A program made the position numbers and the translations under genes. From an uncultured Oscillospiraceae bacterium (GTDB lineage: Bacteria > Bacillota > Clostridia > Oscillospirales > Oscillospiraceae): a stretch of 19,571 nucleotides of DNA. The notes under the pieces are model-generated. The model saw only the letters and a program-made list of their open reading frames with translations, searched no databases and was not told the DNA's origin. Shown here in pieces: positions 14,784 to 19,571 of this stretch. Position 1 is the stretch's first letter; each line of letters starts with the position of its first letter. The DNA lies in assembly GCA_934589705.1 (NCBI GenBank), contig CAKTOH010000026.1:1-19571 (forward strand), read 5' to 3'.

Positions 14784-16199
14784 ATGAAAAAGAACCTGCA
14801 TCTATATGTCAGCCGTAATAACGCGCTGATCTGGCTGATGACGCTGTGCATGGCAGCCTCGGCAGTGACCCGCATTGCTTTCTCCGGCTTGAAAGGAACC
14901 GGGGACAGCTACTTCGTGTGGAGTCAAATCATTCTGCCAATCGGGGCTACCACGCTGTTTTCGCTCATCGCCCTGCTGAACGGTGAAAACCAGTTCTACA
15001 AAACCGCCATTCCCGTCTGGATGATGTGCCTTTACGCTGGGCTCTGGATCTCCGACAACGTCAGCGGCAGGATGATGACCTGGCTGTTCTGGGTGGCGCT
15101 GATTTTCTTTGCCGTGAGCTACACGGACATCACCGCCGGACACCGGGGGCTGTTCTTCCTGCTGCCGATGGTCTGCGTTCCCATGGGAATTCTGCTGTAC
15201 TTCTACCGCAGAGGGATTCTGTCCGGTGATCTGGAAGCCTACAAGGACTGCGCCGCGGATTTTCTGGCACTGGCCGGTGTTATTCTCACATGTCTTGCCG
15301 TCCGGGTTCATCCTGCCGAGGAATATCACCCCACCTGGGGCGATCGACCCGATGGAAGAAGAATCCGCACCCTGCCCGCCATGGCTCAGGTTTCCCCCTA
15401 CATCATGGTCACCCGGAACACCTCCGACAATCAGTTTGAGGATTCCATCGAGATCAGTCAGATTGACCGCTACATCCGTCAAAAGCGGCGGGAGGGTCTG
15501 ACAAGCTTCGGCATTACCCATGTGCTGCTGGCAAGCTACGTCCGCACTCTTTGCCGGTTCCCCGGACTGAACCGGTTCATTTCCGGCCAGAAGGTCTACT
15601 CCCGGGGAGACGACATTCAGTACTGCATGACCATTAAAAAGGAAATGCGGGCGGATTCCCCGGACACGGTCATTAAAGTACATCTGAAGCCCACGGATAC
15701 CGCCGAGGACGTTTACAACAAGTACCAGGCAGCCGTTGACAGTGTAAAAAACACGTCCTGCCTGGACAGCGACTTCGATGCCACCGCCGGAGCGCTGACC
15801 CTGATTCCCGGGGTGTTTCTGAAATTCGCGGTATGGATTCTGAAAACCCTGGATTACTTCGGTATGCTCCCCGGCTTTCTGCTGGAGGTCAGCCCCTTCC
15901 ACGGAAGCCTGTTCTTCACCTCCATGGGCAGCCTTGGCATTCCGCCCGTTTACCACCACCTGTACGACTTCGGCAACCTGCCGGTATTCGGTGCCTTCGG
16001 CATGAAGCGGCGGGCCTACGAAATCACCGAGGACGGCAGCGTGGTGCAGCGCAAATATGTGGATGTGAAGTTTACCCTGGACGAGCGGATCGTGGACGGC
16101 TATTACTACGCCGCCTTCTTCAAGCACTACAAGCGGATTCTGGCGCACCCGGAAATTCTGGATCGCCCGCCGGAGGAAGTTCTGAAGGACATCGACTGA
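14784..16199 (+). CDS. Membrane protein with a C-terminal E2/CAT-like acyltransferase domain
   Basis: A 471-residue protein. The N-terminal 175 residues hold about six hydrophobic segments (roughly 13-34, 44-66, 72-91, 98-115, 123-140, 157-173), so this half is membrane-embedded. Residues from about 195 to the end resemble the catalytic domain of 2-oxoacid dehydrogenase acyltransferases (CAT fold): FPGLNRFISGQ, the SMGSLGIPPVYHHLYDFGNLPVFGAFG segment, and DERIVDGYYYAAFFKHYKRILAHPEIL. The last matches the DHRxxDG catalytic signature, but Glu434 replaces the catalytic His, so ordinary acyl transfer is doubtful. No lipoyl domain is present. The frame extends upstream to 14697 only through the terminator, so ATG 14784 is chosen; no ribosome binding site precedes it. 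The birA gene follows after 1 base. Function unknown; a ligand-binding or sensing role is one possibility. Confidence 0.8.
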   Translation: MKKNLHLYVSRNNALIWLMTLCMAASAVTRIAFSGLKGTGDSYFVWSQIILPIGATTLFSLIALLNGENQFYKTAIPVWMMCLYAGLWISDNVSGRMMTWLFWVALIFFAVSYTDITAGHRGLFFLLPMVCVPMGILLYFYRRGILSGDLEAYKDCAADFLALAGVILTCLAVRVHPAEEYHPTWGDRPDGRRIRTLPAMAQVSPYIMVTRNTSDNQFEDSIEISQIDRYIRQKRREGLTSFGITHVLLASYVRTLCRFPGLNRFISGQKVYSRGDDIQYCMTIKKEMRADSPDTVIKVHLKPTDTAEDVYNKYQAAVDSVKNTSCLDSDFDATAGALTLIPGVFLKFAVWILKTLDYFGMLPGFLLEVSPFHGSLFFTSMGSLGIPPVYHHLYDFGNLPVFGAFGMKRRAYEITEDGSVVQRKYVDVKFTLDERIVDGYYYAAFFKHYKRILAHPEILDRPPEEVLKDID

Positions 16200-16200
16200 T

Positions 16201-16998
16201 ATGGAACAAGAGATTTTGAACGCACTCCCATCCGAATACCCTTGGCGGGATCGGGTTCACTATCTGCCGGAGGTGGACTCCACCAACGACCGGCTGAAAA
16301 TTCTGGCCGCCCAGGGAGCCCCCCACGGTACGGCGGTGATTACCGACCACCAGACCGGAGGCCACGGCCGCCGGGGACGGAGTTTTCTGTCTCCCCCGGG
16401 GGTGGGCATCTACCTGAGTATGCTCCTGCGCCCGGAGTGCCCTCCCGCCGATCTCATGCACCTGACCTGCGCTGTGGGTGTCGCCATGTGCGATGCCATT
16501 GAAAAAGCCGCCGGGTTCCGCCCGGGCATCAAGTGGACAAACGATCTGGTTTCCGACCGTCGGAAGCTGGGGGGCATCCTCACGGAACTTCGGCTGGATA
16601 AAAATGGCAATGTGGACTACGCCATTATCGGCATCGGCATCAACTGCTGTCAGCGGGAAACCGATTTTCCGGAAGAAATCCGGGATGTGGCCGGTTCGCT
16701 TTCCATGGTCACCAGCGCTCCCGTTGACCGGGCCCGGCTGGCAGCTGCCGAGCTGGAAGCCCTGCGCGAAATGAGTGCCGGACTCATCTCCCGGAAATCG
16801 GAAATCATGGCCCAATACCGGAAGGACTGCATCACCCTGGGGCAAGAGGTTTCTCTTGTGCGGGGCAAGGAGGTTCGGCATGGCCTTGCCCAGGACATTG
16901 ACGAAGACGGTGCTCTGATCGTCCGCTTCCCGGACGGGCACGCTGAGGCCGTCAACTCCGGGGAAGTCAGCGTCCGGGGGATGTACGGCTATGTTTAA
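16201..16998 (+). CDS. birA: Biotin--[acetyl-CoA-carboxylase] ligase
   Basis: A 265-residue biotin protein ligase that adenylates biotin and attaches it to the carrier lysine of acetyl-CoA carboxylase and related carboxylases. Visible motifs are STNDRLK (27-33), the adenylate-binding loop GGHGRRGRSF (53-62, His where GRGRRGR usually has Arg), KWTNDL (111-116), RKLGGILTE (121-129) and the C-terminal SH3-like segment. The N-terminal winged helix of repressor-type BirA is absent, so this is the monofunctional group I form with no DNA-binding role. ATG 16201 begins 1 base after the upstream stop, with AAGGA inside that gene's end, indicating coupled expression. The pairing with the membrane acyltransferase-like gene is not one I recognise as conserved. 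Confidence 0.95.
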   Translation: MEQEILNALPSEYPWRDRVHYLPEVDSTNDRLKILAAQGAPHGTAVITDHQTGGHGRRGRSFLSPPGVGIYLSMLLRPECPPADLMHLTCAVGVAMCDAIEKAAGFRPGIKWTNDLVSDRRKLGGILTELRLDKNGNVDYAIIGIGINCCQRETDFPEEIRDVAGSLSMVTSAPVDRARLAAAELEALREMSAGLISRKSEIMAQYRKDCITLGQEVSLVRGKEVRHGLAQDIDEDGALIVRFPDGHAEAVNSGEVSVRGMYGYV

Positions 16999-17042
16999 GG
17001 CCCCTTCTGCCCGCTAATTTACAAATTATTTGTTTTTGTTCC

Positions 17043-17071
17043 TTGCTTTTTCCCCCTATGCCGGTTATAAT
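17043..17071 (+). promoter_or_regulatory. Promoter of the small Ala/Pro/Glu-rich protein gene
   Basis: TTGCTT (17043-17048), 17 bases, and a perfect TATAAT (17066-17071). The predicted start is near 17078, leaving a 26-nt leader with GGAGG at 17090-17094. Confidence 0.85.
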
Positions 17072-17103
17072 ATAGGGAGATTACATTATGGAGGTTGTGC
17101 CAT

Positions 17104-17415
17104 ATGAAAACACTGAATACCATCGTTAAGATTCTGGCTGCCCTGGCTGCCGTAGCCGGTGCCGTCTATGTTGTTGCCACCTACGGTGAGCAGATTACCA
17201 CCTGGGCGAAGAAGGTTCTGGCTTCCCTGCCCAAGTGCCCCGCCTGCGAGGAAGAACCGGATGTCGCGGCTCCTGAGGAGGCCGCCGAAGAGCCTGCCGC
17301 CGTGGAGGTTCCTGTGGAAGCTCCCGCCGCTGAGGCTCCTGCCGAGGACAAGCCCGCCGCCGAGGCTCCCGCGCCTCATGAGCCTGTGGCCGAAGAGGCA
17401 GATTTCGCCGAATAA
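17104..17415 (+). CDS. Small membrane-anchored protein with an Ala/Pro/Glu-rich tail
   Basis: A 103-residue protein with no family I recognise. Residues about 6-26 form one hydrophobic segment, followed by an amphipathic stretch (YGEQITTWAKKVLASLP) and a single CPAC dicysteine motif near residue 46. The rest, roughly half the protein, is an acidic low-complexity tail of Ala, Pro and Glu with imperfect EAPAAEAP-type repeats and no Trp, Cys or aromatic core, so it is probably disordered. The start at 17104 is set by GGAGG 9 bases upstream; a TTG nine bases earlier in frame abuts that site and is rejected. It has its own strong promoter and a shared terminator, so it is a single-gene unit and probably well expressed. 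A spacer or scaffold at the membrane is conceivable but not shown. Confidence 0.8.
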   Translation: MKTLNTIVKILAALAAVAGAVYVVATYGEQITTWAKKVLASLPKCPACEEEPDVAAPEEAAEEPAAVEVPVEAPAAEAPAEDKPAAEAPAPHEPVAEEADFAE

Positions 17416-17422
17416 GCAACCG

Positions 17423-17457
17423 AAAAAACCGGAGTGGCATAGCCGCTCCGGTTTTTT
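17423..17457. terminator. Bidirectional intrinsic terminator between convergent genes
   Basis: AAAAAACCGGAGTGGC (17423-17438) pairs with its complement at 17442-17457, with one G-T wobble and a 3-nt loop. It gives a T run on both strands. It serves the small plus-strand gene ending at 17415 and pepT ending at 17464. Confidence 0.93.
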
Positions 17458-17463
17458 GCGCGT

Positions 17464-18672
17464 TTATTCAAAATTTGTGAGGATTTTCACCAGCATTTTC
17501 ACGCAAAGCGTCATATCCTCCACCGGGATATACTCAAACCGGCCGTGGTAATTCTCCCCGCCGGTGCACAGGTTCGGGCAAGGCAGACCCAGAAAGCTAA
17601 GCCGGGCCCCATCTGTGCCGCCCCGGATGGGAACCTCCTTTGGATGCATCCCAACCGCCGCCATGGCGTTCTTCGCCCGCTCCACAATGAACATCACCGG
17701 CTCAATCCGGGTACGCATATTATAATAGCTGTCCCGGATGGTCAGCCGAACCGTACCCTTGCCGTATTTGGCGTTCAGGAAGTCCGCGGCGGCCTCCATC
17801 ATTGCCTTCTTTTCGGTGAATTTTGCCCAGTCATGATCCCGGATGATATAGTGAAGGTGACTTTCCTCCACGGTGCCGGACATTTCCGTCAGGTGAAAAA
17901 AGCCCTCATAGCCTTCTGTGGCTTCAGGCCGCTGATGGACGGGCAGCAGGCTCTGGAACTCCATGGCCAGATACAGGGAATTCACCATGGCGTTTTTTGC
18001 CGAGCCCGGATGGATGTTCCGTCCGGTGAAAGTCACCTCAGCATCGGCGGCGTTGAAATTTTCGTACTCGATCTCCCCTACCGGGCCGCCGTCGGCGGTG
18101 TAGGCATAGTCCGCGCCGAACCCGGCCACGTCAAAGCCGTCTGCGCCGCGGCCGATTTCCTCGTCCGGGGTGAAGGCAATTTTAACCGTGGCGTGCCGCC
18201 CGCCCCGGCGAAGAATTTCTTCCGCCGCAGTGAGAATTTCGGCAATGCCTGCCTTATCATCCGCCCCCAGCAGGGTGGTGCCGTCGGTGACGATCAGGTG
18301 CTTGCCCACATGATTCCGAAGAGCCGGATAATCGCTCTGCCGGAGATAGATTCCTTTTTCGGCGTTCAGGCACAGGTCTTCCCCGGTGTACTCCAGAATC
18401 TTCGGCCGGATGTTCGCACCGCTGGCATCCGGCGAGGTATCCATATGGGCAATGAGCCCGATGGCGGGCAAGTCCGGATCTCCCGGAATGCTGCCGTAGA
18501 CGTAGCCCTGCTCGTCCATCCGGGCATCGCCGATTCCCATTTCCCGCATTTCCGTCACCAGCGCGGTTCCCAATCGCTTCTGCTTGTCCGTGGAGGGGCA
18601 GCTGCCCGAATGCTCGTCGGACTGGGTGTCAAAGGAAACATAGCGCAAAAAGCGCTCTACGACCGGTTCCAT
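17464..18672 (-). CDS. pepT: Peptidase T (tripeptide aminopeptidase)
   Basis: A 402-residue M20B metallopeptidase that removes the N-terminal residue from tripeptides in the cytoplasm. The two-zinc site is visible: H76 and D78 in AHMDTSPD, D138 in LLGADDKAG, E171 (catalytic) and E172 in TPDEEIG, D194 in YTADGG, and the C-terminal His in GGENYHGRFEY. The dimerisation lid follows D194, with FTGRNIHPGSAKN. The frame is open to 18696 with a TTG, but ATG 18672 is chosen because AAAGGAGG lies just before it and the family N-terminus (MEPVVERFLRYVSFDTQS) starts there. A GC-rich hairpin ends only 23 bases upstream, leaving no room for a promoter after it, so expression probably depends on transcription from the ackA side. 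Confidence 0.96.
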   Translation of the reverse strand: MEPVVERFLRYVSFDTQSDEHSGSCPSTDKQKRLGTALVTEMREMGIGDARMDEQGYVYGSIPGDPDLPAIGLIAHMDTSPDASGANIRPKILEYTGEDLCLNAEKGIYLRQSDYPALRNHVGKHLIVTDGTTLLGADDKAGIAEILTAAEEILRRGGRHATVKIAFTPDEEIGRGADGFDVAGFGADYAYTADGGPVGEIEYENFNAADAEVTFTGRNIHPGSAKNAMVNSLYLAMEFQSLLPVHQRPEATEGYEGFFHLTEMSGTVEESHLHYIIRDHDWAKFTEKKAMMEAAADFLNAKYGKGTVRLTIRDSYYNMRTRIEPVMFIVERAKNAMAAVGMHPKEVPIRGGTDGARLSFLGLPCPNLCTGGENYHGRFEYIPVEDMTLCVKMLVKILTNFE

Positions 18673-18695
18673 TGGGATTCCTCCTTTTGATTGCA

Positions 18696-18724
18696 AAAGC
18701 CGCCGCGGTTTCCGCGGCGGCTTT
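18696..18724 (-). terminator. GC-rich hairpin between ackA and pepT (terminator or attenuator)
   Basis: A perfect 13-bp stem: AAAGCCGCCGCGG (18696-18708) with CCGCGGCGGCTTT (18712-18724) and a 3-nt loop. On the minus strand it ends CTTTTGCAATC, a short T run. It lies 25 bases past the ackA stop and just before the pepT ribosome binding site, so it may stop most but not all ackA transcripts. Confidence 0.75.
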
Positions 18725-18749
18725 CCTGAATAAACGTAAAAACGTAAAA

Positions 18750-19571
18750 TTACTTATTGGCAGCCTTGACCAGCTCGGCGGTATCCTGAGCGATCATCAG
18801 CTCTTCGTTGGTGGGAACCACCCAGACCTGAACCTTGGAGTCGGGAGTGGAAATGACCATCTCCTTGCCACGGGTCTTGTTCAGCTCGGGATCCAGCTTC
18901 ACGCCCATGAAGCCCAGGTAGTCGCAGACCATGGCCCGGACATCGCAGTCGTTCTCGCCCACACCGGCGGTGAAAGTCAGCACGTCAATGCCGTTCAGCG
19001 CGGCGGCGTAAGCACCCACATACTTGGCAACCTCGTAAGCGAACTTGTCCAGAGCCAGGACGCAGTCCTCGTTGCCCTTAGCGGCACCGTCGCCCAGGTC
19101 ACGGAAGTCGGAGGACACGCCGGACAGAGCCAGCATACCGGACTTCTTGTTCAGCATGGTCAGGCAGTCGTCCACGCTCATGTTGTACTTATTGCAGATG
19201 AACTGCACCACGCAGGCATCAATGTCGCCGGAACGGGTGCCCATGGGAACACCGGCCAGAGGGCTCAGACCCATGGAGGTATCCATGCACTTTCCGTCCT
19301 GGATGGCGGACAGAGAAGAACCGTTGCCCAGGTGGCAGTTGACCATCTTGAAGTTCTTCTTGCCGACGAGCTCCGCGGTACGCTTGGCCACATACTTGTG
19401 GGAAGTGCCGTGGAAGCCGTAGCGGCGGATGTCGTCATTCTCATAGTATTCCTTGGGAATGGCGTACCGATAAGCCTTGGGGGGCATGGTCATGTGGAAA
19501 GCGGTATCGAACACGGCGACCTGGGGAGTCTTGGGCATGACCGCCTGGCAGGCACGGATGCCCATCAGGTT
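18750..19571 (-). CDS. ackA: Acetate kinase (5' part beyond the window)
   Basis: The C-terminal 273 residues of an acetate kinase; family members are about 400 residues, so roughly 125 N-terminal residues lie past the right edge. It interconverts acetate plus ATP with acetyl phosphate plus ADP, giving the cell ATP from fermentation. The visible motifs are VFDTAFHMTMP, RRYGFHGTSHKYV with the catalytic-site His, NCHLGNGSSLSAI, the MGLSPLAGVPMGTRSGDID segment with the active-site Arg, TFTAGVGEND, and TNEELMIAQDTAELV with the C-terminal metal-binding Glu. The frame is open to the last base, so the gene continues out of the window; a Met at 19565 is internal. It is followed by the hairpin at 18696-18724 and then pepT. 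Whether pta lies upstream cannot be seen. Confidence 0.97.
   Translation of the reverse strand, partial: NLMGIRACQAVMPKTPQVAVFDTAFHMTMPPKAYRYAIPKEYYENDDIRRYGFHGTSHKYVAKRTAELVGKKNFKMVNCHLGNGSSLSAIQDGKCMDTSMGLSPLAGVPMGTRSGDIDACVVQFICNKYNMSVDDCLTMLNKKSGMLALSGVSSDFRDLGDGAAKGNEDCVLALDKFAYEVAKYVGAYAAALNGIDVLTFTAGVGENDCDVRAMVCDYLGFMGVKLDPELNKTRGKEMVISTPDSKVQVWVVPTNEELMIAQDTAELVKAANK

Noticed and set aside
14802..16148. 448-residue open frame on the minus strand
   Set aside because: Shadow of the membrane acyltransferase-like gene; its translation is Gly/His/Val-rich and has no motif, while the plus strand shows membrane segments and a domain signature.

Overview
The window looks like chromosome from a moderately GC-rich member of the Firmicutes, class Clostridia, probably the Oscillospiraceae/Ruminococcaceae side. 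This rests on the IspH-ribosomal-S1 fusion (known from Clostridia), the dnaG-rpoD pair, the UPF0210/UPF0237 pair, strong AGGAGG-type ribosome binding sites, and a palindromic ATTGC...GCAAT intergenic repeat that I recall from this group. The placement is an inference without database support. I see no tRNA, rRNA, CRISPR array, transposase or phage gene.

Layout. Positions 1-238 are non-coding and hold two palindromic elements. From 239 to 13717 everything is on the minus strand. Read in transcription order it is: an M29 aminopeptidase (13717-12494); rpmE with its own promoter and terminator; then one long tightly packed operon, hflX, yigZ, dgt, dnaG, an rpoD-like sigma gene, a second degenerate sigma-like gene, cmk and ispH-S1 (12033-2803), closed by a strong terminator at 2757-2791; then a Dabb / ACT (UPF0237) / PFL-family (UPF0210) cluster (2720-791) with its own terminator; and finally a small secreted or membrane-anchored protein (625-239). 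From 13844 to 17415 genes are on the plus strand: a homocysteine S-methyltransferase-family gene, a membrane protein with an E2-like acyltransferase domain, birA, and a small Ala/Pro/Glu-rich membrane protein. A bidirectional terminator at 17423-17457 separates these from pepT and a 5'-truncated ackA on the minus strand.

The big operon is a variant of the macromolecular-synthesis operon. It joins ribosome rescue (hflX), dNTP turnover (dgt), primase (dnaG), transcription initiation (sigma), CMP recycling (cmk), and isoprenoid synthesis fused to S1 RNA-binding repeats (ispH-S1). Junctions are overlapping or have short gaps, which suggests translational coupling. The divergent region at 13718-13843 holds two back-to-back promoters whose -35 boxes flank a shared palindrome.

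Most genes are ordinary housekeeping. The parts most worth a second look are the tandem sigma genes, where the second keeps the core-binding segment but has lost the promoter-contact residues; the apparently leaderless membrane protein whose acyltransferase motif has Glu where the catalytic His should be; the hairpin wedged between ackA and pepT; and the two palindromes at the left edge.
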